This document shows, one piece after another, positions 56,399-64,000 of a DNA stretch of 64,000 nt. How positions within the stretch are numbered: the stretch's first letter is position 1; every line of letters begins with the position of its first letter. This DNA is from Flavobacterium aquatile LMG 4008 = ATCC 11947 (GTDB lineage: Bacteria; Bacteroidota; Bacteroidia; Flavobacteriales; Flavobacteriaceae). Made by a program: the position numbers and the translations under genes. Below the pieces are notes generated by a model. That model was not told where the DNA came from and did not search any database. It saw nothing but the letters and a program-made list of their open reading frames with translations. The stretch lies in contig NZ_JRHH01000001.1 of NCBI RefSeq assembly GCF_000757385.1, forward strand, positions 372,001-436,000. Reading direction: 5' to 3'.

Positions 56399-57433
56399 TT
56401 GAACAAGAAATTAAAAACCATTTTAGGAATTGGAGCGTTACTATTCTTAGTAGTAGCATCTGTAGTTTATGTAAAATTTTTCTCATCGAATACTAAATTT
56501 TCTAAAGAAGAATTATTTGTAGAAATTCCTACAGGTTCTAATTATGAAGACGTAAAAAAAATAATTTCACCTTACGTAAATGGATTAAGCGGATTTGAAT
56601 TAATGGCAAACCTTCGCTCGTATGATGAAAATGTAAAACCAGGACGATTTTTGCTTAAAAAAGGAATGGGAAATTTTGCCATTGTTGCTTCGTTAAGAAG
56701 AAATGTTCCAGTAAAATTGGCTTTCAATAATCAAGAACGTTTAGAAAATCTGTGTGTTAGAATCAGTTCTCAGATAGAACCAGATACAACTAAATTGTTA
56801 GCGACTTTTAGAGATCCAAAATTTTTAGAAGAAAATCAATTTACTAAAGATAACGTGATTGCAATGTTTATTCCAAATTCGTATGAATTTTATTGGAACA
56901 CTTCTGCCGAAAAATTTCGAGATAAGATGCTTAAAGAATACAAGAAATTTTGGACATTAGAACGACTAACTAAAGCTAAAAGATTAGGATTAACTCCAGT
57001 TCAAGTAATAACCTTGGCATCAATTGTTCATAAAGAAACCGTTAAAAAAAGCGAACGTCCAGTAGTAGCAAAAGTATATCTTAATCGATTAGAGCAAGGA
57101 ATGTTATTGCAAGCCGATCCAACAGTAATTTACGCCGTAAAATCTAGAGATAATGATTTTGAACAAGTTATAAAAAGAGTTCTTTATGCCGATTTAACTA
57201 TTTCATCTCCATATAACACCTACGTGAATTTAGGATTGCCACCAGGACCAATCGCAATGCCAGATATTGATGCTATAGAAGCCGTTTTAAGTCCAGATGA
57301 TAATGATTATATTTATTTCTGTGCCAGTGTAGAGAAGTTTGGATACCACGAATTTGCGTCAACTTACGCACAACATCAAGTGAATGCTAGAAAATATGCT
57401 GAATGGTTAAATAGCACAGGAACAAATAGATAG
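56399..57433 (+). CDS. mltG: Endolytic peptidoglycan transglycosylase MltG
   Basis: Cuts nascent glycan strands to set their length. The 344-residue protein has an N-terminal membrane anchor (about 8-26), a LysM-like region (about 37-100), and the YceG core: SIVHKET (209-214; the glutamate at 213 is the likely catalytic one), ERPVVAKVYLNRLEQGMLLQADPTVIYA in part, and the PPGPIAMP motif. The start is TTG at 56399, 6 bases after the previous stop; no in-frame ATG comes before the membrane segment. Confidence 0.9.
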   Translation: MNKKLKTILGIGALLFLVVASVVYVKFFSSNTKFSKEELFVEIPTGSNYEDVKKIISPYVNGLSGFELMANLRSYDENVKPGRFLLKKGMGNFAIVASLRRNVPVKLAFNNQERLENLCVRISSQIEPDTTKLLATFRDPKFLEENQFTKDNVIAMFIPNSYEFYWNTSAEKFRDKMLKEYKKFWTLERLTKAKRLGLTPVQVITLASIVHKETVKKSERPVVAKVYLNRLEQGMLLQADPTVIYAVKSRDNDFEQVIKRVLYADLTISSPYNTYVNLGLPPGPIAMPDIDAIEAVLSPDDNDYIYFCASVEKFGYHEFASTYAQHQVNARKYAEWLNSTGTNR

Positions 57434-57435
57434 AT

Positions 57436-58350
57436 TTGAAAATAACAAAAATCATACTTTTTCTTTTGCTAGTGAGTTCCAACTTTGGTTTCTCACAATC
57501 GTCTATTGATTCTTTTTTAAAACCATCGGATTCGTTGAATAAACAACGAAGAAATGGCTTGATAATTTCAGAAGCTGTTTTGGCAACTGGAGCTTTGGTC
57601 GCTTTAAATCAGCTTTGGTATGCCGATTATCCAAAATCTGATTTTCATTTTATAAATGATAACGATCAGTGGTTGCAAATGGATAAAGTTGGACACGTTT
57701 ATTCTTCCTATCATTTAGGAAGTTTTGGAGCACAAGCTTTAAAATGGAGTGGTTGCGATAGAAAAAGTCAGCTTATTTATGGTTCCACTTTAGGATTTGT
57801 TTTTCTTTCAACTGTTGAGGTTTTTGACGGTTATTCTTCTGAATGGGGATTTTCCTTAGGAGATTTGGCTGCAAATGCTGGAGGAACTGCTTTACATGTT
57901 TCACAAGAATTGGCTTGGAAAGAGCAGCGAATTGTTCCGAAGTTTTCATTTCATACTACTCAATATGCTTCGGCTCGACCAGAAGTTCTTGGAAGTTCAG
58001 TCTCTGAACAATTATTTAAAGATTATAATGGTCAAACCTATTGGCTTTCGGCTAATATTCATTCCTTTTTCAAAAACTCCAAAATCCCGAAGTGGTTGAA
58101 CATTGCTGTTGGTTATGGAGGTGAAGGAATGGTAACTGGAAGTGACGATTTAGTGAACCCAATATTCTTCCCTGAACAGCAAAGAACGCGTCAATTTTAC
58201 CTGAGTTTTGATGCCGATTTGACAAAAATTAAGACAAAATCACACTTTTTAAAAACTATTTTCTCTGTTTTTAATACGATTAAAATTCCTGCTCCAACGT
58301 TTGAAATCAGGTCTTTAGGAGATGCTAAATTTCACTTTTTGTACTTTTAG
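57436..58350 (+). CDS. DUF2279 family protein
   Basis: A 304-residue exported protein (MKITKIILFLLLVSSNFGFSQ as signal when TTG 57436 is used, 2 bases after the mltG stop). The pattern DNDQWLQMDKVGHVYSSYHLG followed by a GSTLGFVFLSTVEVFDGYSSEWGFSLGDLAAN block is the DUF2279 domain, a predicted periplasmic or membrane-embedded family with possible membrane-lipid or envelope function. No activity is established. Confidence 0.85.
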   Translation: MKITKIILFLLLVSSNFGFSQSSIDSFLKPSDSLNKQRRNGLIISEAVLATGALVALNQLWYADYPKSDFHFINDNDQWLQMDKVGHVYSSYHLGSFGAQALKWSGCDRKSQLIYGSTLGFVFLSTVEVFDGYSSEWGFSLGDLAANAGGTALHVSQELAWKEQRIVPKFSFHTTQYASARPEVLGSSVSEQLFKDYNGQTYWLSANIHSFFKNSKIPKWLNIAVGYGGEGMVTGSDDLVNPIFFPEQQRTRQFYLSFDADLTKIKTKSHFLKTIFSVFNTIKIPAPTFEIRSLGDAKFHFLYF

Positions 58351-58395
58351 AAAACTTTAACTAGTTGATAATCAATTTTATTTAGAATTAAGTTG

Positions 58396-58403
58396 TATAT
58401 TTG
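58396..58403 (+). promoter_or_regulatory. -7 promoter element of the lysozyme-like gene, followed by a hairpin
   Basis: TATATTTG followed by CA. Just after it is a hairpin CTGTCA (58406-58411) with TGACAG (58424-58429), at the expected transcript 5' end. The hairpin is not followed by a T tract, so it could protect the mRNA 5' end. Confidence 0.5.
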
Positions 58404-58448
58404 CACTGTCAATATCAAGATGGTGACAGCGCTTGGAAATTACAATTT

Positions 58449-59084
58449 ATGATAAAAAGATGGGCATATTACACAGGAATCATTCTGATAGTTGGTTTAA
58501 TTAGTACAGGATTCAAACCAATAAATTCTCAAAATCAACAATGGTTTTATGTGGATGCAAACGAAGAATTGTTATATCAATTCCCATCCGAAAAACCTTC
58601 TGACTACGTCAATCTCTCATTACCTTTTACCGGAAAATTTTTCATTGGATTCAAAGAAGCTTTGGCTTTTAAAGAATCACAAGGAAAATACCATAAAGTA
58701 AATTCGTTAGGATATTTAGGAAAATACCAATTTGGTAAAACTACACTTGAATCCATCGGAATTAAGGATAGCGCGACTTTTTTAAACAATCCTAAGATGC
58801 AAGAAAAAGCATTTGTGGCATTATTGAAAAAGAATAAATGGGAACTTCGCGAAGAGATTAAAATTTATAGAGGAAAGGTAATCGATGGCGTGCGTATAAC
58901 AGAATCGGGAATTCTAGCGGCAGCGCATTTAGGTGGTGCTGGTTCAGTTAGAAAGTTCTTAGAATCTAACGGAAAACGAAAAGTAAAAGACAACTACGGA
59001 ACATCAATTAAGAGTTATATGAAGCAATTTGGCGGATATGAAACTCATAATATTGTTGCCGATAGCAATCCTAAAGTTAGATAA
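58449..59084 (+). CDS. Lysozyme/SLT-like peptidoglycan-degrading protein
   Basis: A 211-residue protein with an N-terminal hydrophobic segment (about 5-22), either anchor or signal. The core ALAFKESQGKYHKVNSLGYLGKYQFGKTTLESIG matches the lysozyme-like transglycosylase pattern (the glutamate of KESQG being the likely acid catalyst; GYxGxYQFG typical), though split here only as a description. ILAAAHLGGAGSV is the second typical block. An in-frame start at 58401 would lie inside the promoter; the ATG at 58449 is chosen. Confidence 0.8.
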   Translation: MIKRWAYYTGIILIVGLISTGFKPINSQNQQWFYVDANEELLYQFPSEKPSDYVNLSLPFTGKFFIGFKEALAFKESQGKYHKVNSLGYLGKYQFGKTTLESIGIKDSATFLNNPKMQEKAFVALLKKNKWELREEIKIYRGKVIDGVRITESGILAAAHLGGAGSVRKFLESNGKRKVKDNYGTSIKSYMKQFGGYETHNIVADSNPKVR

Positions 59085-59104
59085 GAAGATTATAGTTAAA
59101 AAAT

Positions 59105-59135
59105 GAAAAACATCAGTTAACGCTGATGTTTTTTT
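59105..59135. terminator. Bidirectional terminator between convergent genes
   Basis: AAAAACATCAG and CTGATGTTTTT form a perfect stem around TTAACG; T tracts on both strands. Confidence 0.9.
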
Positions 59136-59137
59136 GT

Positions 59138-59863
59138 TTAATAAGTTTTATGAATAATAAAAATCGTTGGTCGATTGTGTAAATCTATTTTCGCTTTTTT
59201 CCATTCGGATACTTTCATGGTTTTTATGTATTCTGTTGGAAGCGTGATGTCTGCGGCGATACATAAATGAGTATTTGGTTGCAGCGTTTGAAGTAAATCT
59301 TCTAGCAATTTATTATTTCTATAAGGTGTTTCAATAAACAATTGCGATTGATTTTTATCAAAAGATAATTTTTCAAAACCTTTTAATGCCGATTTTTTAT
59401 TGTCTTTGTCAATAGGCAAGTAGCCGTTAAAAGCAAAACTCTGTCCGTTCATTCCGCTTCCCATCATTGCTAACAAAATGGAAGATGGTCCAACAAGTGG
59501 TATCACTTGAATTCCTTTTTCGTGAGCTATTTTTACAATTGCTGCTCCAGGATCGGCAACGCCAGGACAACCAGCTTCGCTCATTAATCCAATATTAATT
59601 CCGTTTAAGCAAGGTTGAATCATTTTATTATGATCGGCAACTTCGGTATGTTTGTTTAAAGTGCTTAATTGTAAATCGGCTTGCACTTTTTCGGGATAAA
59701 TGCTTTTGATGAATTTTCTTGCAGTTTTTTCATTCTCAACAATATAACAATCAATGAGTTCGATAGTACGTTTAACCGTTTGTGGCAATACATCCATTGG
59801 ATTGCTTTCTCCTAAAGTGGTTGGGATGAGGTATAATTTACCAATTAGATTTACTGGTTTCAT
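59138..59863 (-). CDS. RsmI-like SAM-dependent methyltransferase
   Basis: A 241-residue tetrapyrrole-methylase-fold protein related to RsmI, which methylates C1402 of 16S rRNA. Motifs: GKLYLIPTTLGE (N-terminus), MSEAGCPGVADPGA, VIPLVGPSSILLAMMGSG, IETPYRNNKLL. The N-terminus differs from canonical RsmI (TPIGN), so this may be the second, Bacteroidota-specific paralogue. The ATG overlaps the stop of the upstream phosphatase by one base (TGATG), so the two genes are coupled. Confidence 0.88.
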   Translation of the reverse strand: MKPVNLIGKLYLIPTTLGESNPMDVLPQTVKRTIELIDCYIVENEKTARKFIKSIYPEKVQADLQLSTLNKHTEVADHNKMIQPCLNGINIGLMSEAGCPGVADPGAAIVKIAHEKGIQVIPLVGPSSILLAMMGSGMNGQSFAFNGYLPIDKDNKKSALKGFEKLSFDKNQSQLFIETPYRNNKLLEDLLQTLQPNTHLCIAADITLPTEYIKTMKVSEWKKAKIDLHNRPTIFIIHKTY

Positions 59864-60330
59864 CAAGAATGTTTTTCAATTAATTTTTTTGCCAATAAAT
59901 CGGTAGCTTCATCGAGCATTTCATACACCATATCAAATCCGTTTTGTAAACCATAATACGGATCGGGAACATCAACATTATCTCCAGGAAAAAGTTCGTC
60001 AAGAATGCGACTTACTTTCTTTTTATGTTCCTCTGTTTTTGCTAAAAAAAGCACATCATCAAAATTGGAACCATCCATTACATAAATATAATCAAATTCT
60101 TCAAAATGTTGTGGAGTGAAATGTTTTCCTTTTTGAAAAGAAATATCAAGCCCGTTTTTTTTAGCAGTTGCGATAGAACGAGAATCGGGTTGTTTTCCAA
60201 CATGCCAATTTCCTGTACCAGCAGAATCTACAAGGAATTTATCTTTGGGTAATTTAGATGCTAAGATTCCTTCTGCCAATGGTGATCGGCAAATGTTACC
60301 TAAGCAAACCATTAAAATTTTAACGGACAT
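59863..60330 (-). CDS. Low-molecular-weight protein tyrosine phosphatase
   Basis: A 155-residue phosphatase with the signature CLGNICRS (nucleophile Cys9, Arg15) and the general acid in PDPYYG (Asp123). Removes phosphate from protein tyrosine, commonly in control of capsule synthesis; arsenate reductase activity is an alternative for this fold. Located between dnaA and the RsmI-like gene. Confidence 0.92.
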   Translation of the reverse strand: MSVKILMVCLGNICRSPLAEGILASKLPKDKFLVDSAGTGNWHVGKQPDSRSIATAKKNGLDISFQKGKHFTPQHFEEFDYIYVMDGSNFDDVLFLAKTEEHKKKVSRILDELFPGDNVDVPDPYYGLQNGFDMVYEMLDEATDLLAKKLIEKHS

Positions 60331-60371
60331 ACTTTATTGCTTTAAAATGCAAATGTAAAGATTACCACTAA

Positions 60372-61799
60372 TTATAATGATAATTTTTTGTGAATATCTT
60401 CAACAAATTTTTTGAACTGCTTGTCGGTAGCGACTAAGTTATCAACAGTTTTACAAGCGTGCAAAACTGTAGCGTGATCTCTATCTCCAATTTGTGAACC
60501 AATATTTGCTAACGAAGCTTTTGTAAATTTCTTTGCAAAGAACATTGCCAGTTGTCTTGCTTGCACAACATGACGTTTTCTAGTTTTTGATTGTAAAGTA
60601 TCTAAATCTAATTGGAAATAATCTGAAACTACTTTTTGGATGTAATCTATTGATATTTCACGTTTTACATTCTTAACAAATTTCTCTACGATGCTTTTTG
60701 CTAATTCTAATGTTACTTCTTTTTTATTGAAAGAAGATTGAGCAATCAACGAAATAATTGCACCTTCCAATTCACGAACGTTAGATTTTATATTTTGAGC
60801 AACATATTCTATGATTTCGTTTGGCATTTCAACACCATCACGATATAAAATATTATTCAAGATCGAAACTCTTGTTTCATAATCGGGTTGATGTAATTCG
60901 GCAGATAAACCCCATTTGAAACGTGATAATAAACGTTGTTCAATGTCTTGCATGTCAACCGGAGCTTTGTCTGAAGTAAGAATTACTTGCTTTCCGTTTT
61001 GGTGTAAGTAATTGAAAATGTGGAAAAATACATCTTGAGTTCCTGTTTTTCCTGATAAAAATTGAACGTCGTCAATGATTAACACATCTATCAATTGATA
61101 GAAATGGATAAAATCATTACGATTATTTTTCTTAACAGAATCTATATATTGTTGTGTGAATACTTCGGCAGAAATATACAACACGGTTTTTTCAGGATAT
61201 TTATCTTTGATTTCAACACCAATAGCGTGTGCTAAATGGGTTTTCCCTAATCCAACACCACCAAAAATTAATAAAGGGTTGAATGAAGTTCCACCTGGTT
61301 TGTTGGCAACAGCCATACCTGCAGAACGCGCTAATCTATTTGAATCACCTTCAAGGAAATTGTCGAAACTATAATTTGGATTTAATTGCGACTCGATTTT
61401 TAAATTTCTAATTCCTGGAATTACAAACGGATTTTTAAGTTCAGGATTTAAATTTTTAAATGGAGCATCAACGTCTTGGGATTTTATTGGACCTCGATGT
61501 GCTGATGGCAATTGTTCCGTAAACGGTTGTTTATTGCCATAAGTATTTTCCATTTTAATTTTATAGAGTAACTTTGCGTTTTTTCCAAGTTCTTTGGTAA
61601 GGGCAACTTTTAGTAATTTTACATAGTGTTCCTCTAGCCATTCGTAAAAGAATTTACTAGGAACTTGAATGTATAATGCGTTATCAGTTAGTTCTACTGA
61701 CTTAATAGGTTCAAACCAAGTTTTGTATGCTTGCTCTTGAATATTGTCTTTTATAAAAGACAGACAGTTTTCCCATACTGATTGCGCAGTTTTGTTCAT
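60372..61799 (-). CDS. dnaA: Chromosomal replication initiator DnaA
   Basis: Binds DnaA boxes and opens oriC. The 475-residue protein has domain I (1-85), a linker, the AAA+ domain with Walker A GGVGLGKT (180-187) and Walker B VLIIDD (239-244), and domain IV with the DNA-binding DRDHATVLHA (439-448). dnaN, usually next door in many phyla, is absent here, as in other Flavobacteria. The 185-base spacer to the divergent thioesterase gene has no cluster of DnaA boxes, so oriC is not demonstrated here. Confidence 0.97.
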   Translation of the reverse strand: MNKTAQSVWENCLSFIKDNIQEQAYKTWFEPIKSVELTDNALYIQVPSKFFYEWLEEHYVKLLKVALTKELGKNAKLLYKIKMENTYGNKQPFTEQLPSAHRGPIKSQDVDAPFKNLNPELKNPFVIPGIRNLKIESQLNPNYSFDNFLEGDSNRLARSAGMAVANKPGGTSFNPLLIFGGVGLGKTHLAHAIGVEIKDKYPEKTVLYISAEVFTQQYIDSVKKNNRNDFIHFYQLIDVLIIDDVQFLSGKTGTQDVFFHIFNYLHQNGKQVILTSDKAPVDMQDIEQRLLSRFKWGLSAELHQPDYETRVSILNNILYRDGVEMPNEIIEYVAQNIKSNVRELEGAIISLIAQSSFNKKEVTLELAKSIVEKFVKNVKREISIDYIQKVVSDYFQLDLDTLQSKTRKRHVVQARQLAMFFAKKFTKASLANIGSQIGDRDHATVLHACKTVDNLVATDKQFKKFVEDIHKKLSL

Positions 61800-61984
61800 A
61801 TATTCTTAAAAATTATTAATTTACTTAAAGGTTTTCCTACAGAAGAAAAGGGGTTTTCTAGTGTTATTTTTGGGTTAACAAATATGTGAACAAATTTCTT
61901 TAAAAAAAAATAAAATGGTATTGATTTTTTGAAAATTTTGTTGTAATGAGTGAAAATTAAATAGAATAAAAATAAATAAAATAG

Positions 61985-62389
61985 ATGAAAGGACACGAAG
62001 TTGAAGTAAGAGTAAGATATGGTGAAACCGACCAAATGGGTGTTGTTTATCATGGTAGTTATGTGCCATATTTTGAGATTGGTAGAGTGGAATGGCTAAG
62101 AAACAAAGGCGTTTCGTACAAATCACTTGAAGAAAGCGGTATTGCATTGCCTATTGTGTCAATGCATTTAAATTATAAAAAATCAGCGCGTTATGATGAC
62201 TTACTTACCATAAATACTAAATTAAAAAAGTATAGCGGCGTAAAGATAGAATTTGATTGCGAAATTCGTAACGAAAACCAAGAGTTATTAACAACTGCTC
62301 ATTTTATTTTGGTTTTTTTGGATATAAAAAATGGAAAACCTATTCTTCCTCCGCAATTTATTTTAGATATTTTGGAAACCGAAATTTAA
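61985..62389 (+). CDS. Acyl-CoA thioesterase (YbgC-like, hotdog fold)
   Basis: A 134-residue 4-hydroxybenzoyl-CoA thioesterase-like hotdog enzyme. The catalytic-helix motif YGETDQMGVVYHGSYVPYFEIGR (about 11-33; the aspartate in TDQMG) is characteristic. Substrate class unknown. It is divergent from dnaA, and its stop overlaps the end of the convergent yigZ gene by 4 bases. Confidence 0.9.
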   Translation: MKGHEVEVRVRYGETDQMGVVYHGSYVPYFEIGRVEWLRNKGVSYKSLEESGIALPIVSMHLNYKKSARYDDLLTINTKLKKYSGVKIEFDCEIRNENQELLTTAHFILVFLDIKNGKPILPPQFILDILETEI

Positions 62390-62997
62390 TCTTTCAATTT
62401 GATATCAATTTCAAATAAATTAGTAAAAATGTCGAAAATTATTTCGGCATTTTTTTTTCGCGTAGCAATTTCTATTTCGCACGTTTCTTTCATGTTTTGA
62501 GAAATGATATGGAGGTTCTTTTCCTTGATTACACGCATTACTTTATTCATATTTTTATAATCGAAGGATACTATATAATGTATGTCTATAGTTTTTTCAA
62601 TTATTTCTGATACTTCTAATGCCATTTGTGCTGAAGTTTTATAAGCCGATATTAATCCGCCAACGCCAAGTTTTACACCTCCAAAAAATCGAACTACTAC
62701 AACTAAAACATTGGTTAGGCCAAACGATTGTATTTGTCCGTAAATTGGCGCGCCGGCAGAATTACTTGGTTCGCCATCATCATTTGCTCTAAACTGAATT
62801 TTATCGGTGCCAATCTGAAAAGCATAACAAAAATGTACTGCGCCGTGGTGTTGTTTTCTTAAAATATCTAAATGATTTTTTATTTCTTCTTCGGTAGTTA
62901 CTGGAAATGCGTAGCCAAAAAACTTGCTGTTTTTTTCTTTAAATAAAATTTCTTCCGATGGAAATGAAAGCGTTTTGTAGGTATCTGTTGAATTCAA
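62386..62997 (-). CDS. IMPACT/YigZ family protein
   Basis: A 203-residue protein of the IMPACT family: SKFFGYAFPV, HGAVHFCYAFQIG, NDDGEPSNSAGAPI (about 75-88) and VVRFFGGVKLGVGGL are family signatures; the C-terminal part resembles the UPF0029/EF-G-like ferredoxin fold. The eukaryotic relative affects translation control; the bacterial role is not established. It lies 2 bases after the HAD gene, the last of a ribD-HAD-yigZ operon. Confidence 0.9.
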   Translation of the reverse strand: MNSTDTYKTLSFPSEEILFKEKNSKFFGYAFPVTTEEEIKNHLDILRKQHHGAVHFCYAFQIGTDKIQFRANDDGEPSNSAGAPIYGQIQSFGLTNVLVVVVRFFGGVKLGVGGLISAYKTSAQMALEVSEIIEKTIDIHYIVSFDYKNMNKVMRVIKEKNLHIISQNMKETCEIEIATRKKNAEIIFDIFTNLFEIDIKLKD

Positions 62998-62999
62998 AA

Positions 63000-63608
63000 C
63001 TATAGTGGCAAATGTTTTTGATCAAATAAATCTACTACATCTTCTTTGCCAACTTCTAAATTCCAAACATGAAGTCCGATGCTTGCTGCGGCGTCAGTAT
63101 TTGTTTTTTTATCGTCTACAAATAAAGTACGTTTTGGAGATAAATCGTGTTTGTTGACAATGTAACTGTAAATTGCAGCATCTGGTTTTCGCATTCCCAT
63201 TTCGTATGAATAATATACTTTTTCAAAACATTGGTAAAAATCGCTGAAAAAGGAAACACCTACATTATTTTCAAATCTGTTAATGTGAATTTCATCAGTA
63301 TTAGTAAGTAAAAAAAGACGGTATTTATGTGAAAGTAGTTGTAAAAATTCCAATCGATACAAAGGAAATTCACCAATAATAGTGTTCCAAGCATCACGAA
63401 TATCATTTAAACTCGCATTCGGAATAAATTTATGAAACGACTCAATGAATTGAATTTCGGATACTTTTCCTTTTTCAAATAAATCATTCATTGCGATAAG
63501 TTCTTCGTTAGGTTCGTTTAATCCTAATTTCTTGAACGCTTCAATTTGAGCTTCTTTTTCTAAATTGATAAAAATATCACCAAAATCAAAAATTATAGTA
63601 TCAATCAT
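63000..63608 (-). CDS. HAD-superfamily hydrolase, overlapping ribD
   Basis: A 202-residue HAD phosphatase. Motif I is FDFGDIFINL (nucleophile Asp8), motif III region GMRKPDAAIY (about Lys137) and motif IV FVDDKKTNT, so the core catalytic set is present. It starts 8 bases before the end of ribD, so expression is coupled. In the riboflavin pathway a HAD phosphatase is needed to dephosphorylate the RibD product; this gene is a candidate, but activity on another substrate is equally possible from sequence alone. Confidence 0.87.
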   Translation of the reverse strand: MIDTIIFDFGDIFINLEKEAQIEAFKKLGLNEPNEELIAMNDLFEKGKVSEIQFIESFHKFIPNASLNDIRDAWNTIIGEFPLYRLEFLQLLSHKYRLFLLTNTDEIHINRFENNVGVSFFSDFYQCFEKVYYSYEMGMRKPDAAIYSYIVNKHDLSPKRTLFVDDKKTNTDAAASIGLHVWNLEVGKEDVVDLFDQKHLPL

Positions 63609-64000
63609 GATTGAAAATTTTTATTAGTTCGTCGTCGTGAATGGCTTGTTTTTCAAAATTTTTGTATGCAATAACTGGTGATTTCACTCCTTCATCTAAA
63701 GATTTCTGTCCTTTAAAAATTCGAGCTTCATCCCAAATATTGGCATCAATAAATGTTTGTATCGTTTGTCTTCCGCCTTCAATAATTACAGATTGAATAT
63801 TGTGTTTGAATAAAATATCGCACATCGAAAAAACAAGACGAATATCAAAGATACAATTTTCGTAGATTAGATTTTCAGTTGATTGTAAATTTTCTTTTTC
63901 TGTGATTACAATTGTTTTCGTCTTTTTATCTTTTACATTATAATGATCAGAAATTTTTCCGCTTCGGTCTAAAATAATTCTCGTTGGGTTGTTTCCACTC
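63601..64000 (-). CDS. ribD: Riboflavin biosynthesis protein RibD (partial, N-terminus outside window)
   Basis: The visible 133 residues are the reductase domain of bifunctional RibD: NPTRIILDRSGKI at the edge, VIIEGGRQTIQTFIDANIWDEARIF and the C-terminal end. The NPTRIILDR and EGG motifs are distinctive of the pyrimidine reductase. The deaminase domain lies past position 64000. The frame is open to the edge; the ATG at 63825 is an internal methionine. Overlaps the HAD gene by 8 bases. Confidence 0.88.
   Translation of the reverse strand, partial: SGNNPTRIILDRSGKISDHYNVKDKKTKTIVITEKENLQSTENLIYENCIFDIRLVFSMCDILFKHNIQSVIIEGGRQTIQTFIDANIWDEARIFKGQKSLDEGVKSPVIAYKNFEKQAIHDDELIKIFNHD

Noticed and set aside
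61800..61984. Possible oriC in the dnaA-thioesterase spacer
   Set aside because: No cluster of TTATCCACA-like boxes. One near-match (TTGTTCACA, minus strand) and a single TTTTCCACA inside the dnaA coding sequence (61021-61029) are no more than chance.
1..64000. CRISPR arrays, IS elements, prophage, toxin-antitoxin pairs
   Set aside because: No regularly spaced repeats, transposase motifs, phage structural genes or toxin-antitoxin-like gene pairs were seen.

Overview
The window is a 64 kb stretch of an AT-rich Flavobacteriaceae (Bacteroidota) chromosome, most likely Flavobacterium or a close relative. Evidence: a SusC/SusD outer-membrane uptake locus, GLPGLI and type IX secretion (T9SS) proteins, the long-form GAPDH, the mitochondrial-type aconitase, almost no Shine-Dalgarno sequences, and many Bacteroidota-type promoters (TTG, 17-23 nt, TAnnTTTG). 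It is mostly ordinary core genome. No phage, insertion sequence, CRISPR array or defence island was seen.

Layout. 1-3.4 kb: the N-terminal part of lysS (cut by the window edge), a lipoprotein, lipB, rnhB. 3.5-10 kb: an operon of a TonB-dependent SusC-like receptor, a SusD-like lipoprotein and two more surface lipoproteins, followed by a separate putative porin. 12.2-19.1 kb: a PLP enzyme of the cysteine/cystathionine synthase family with CBS domains, preceded by a possible 27-codon ORF; a GLPGLI/PNGase F fusion; DUF2851, PspC-like and helix-hairpin-helix genes; an acyl-CoA dehydrogenase. 19.3-34.6 kb: the gene-expression core: rpsU (with a rare strong Shine-Dalgarno), xerC, hpf, tRNA-Thr-Tyr-Thr, tuf, tRNA-Trp, secE-nusG-rplKAJL, rpoBC and a DUF3467 gene. 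34.7-41 kb: a T9SS-exported protein, two small secreted proteins and prfC. 41-50 kb: two parvulin-type prolyl isomerases with a MoxR ATPase, aconitase, an amino-acid permease. 50-59 kb: small secreted proteins, GAPDH, DegP, dapF, a GNAT acetyltransferase, mltG, DUF2279 and a lysozyme-like protein, a cluster biased to the cell envelope. 59-64 kb: an RsmI-like methylase, a low-molecular-weight phosphatase, dnaA, a thioesterase, and a ribD-HAD-yigZ operon cut by the window end.

The most interesting non-coding signals are: (i) three intergenic copies of an element with constant flanks (TTTTCCTGCT ... ATCAGGG) around a hairpin whose stem sequence differs in every copy; (ii) promoters nested inside or against terminators ahead of xerC and the tRNA-tuf operon, so that new transcripts would lose part of the terminator stem; (iii) the strong Shine-Dalgarno of rpsU in a genome that hardly uses them; (iv) a recurrent extended -7 element TAnnTTTGCA; and (v) a possible leaderless lipB mRNA. 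The best gene-level leads are the GLPGLI-PNGase F fusion, the HAD phosphatase overlapping ribD, and the DUF3467 protein attached to rpoC.

Limits: everything was read by eye. Domain assignments come from recognised motifs, promoters from consensus matching, and no search or folding program was run.
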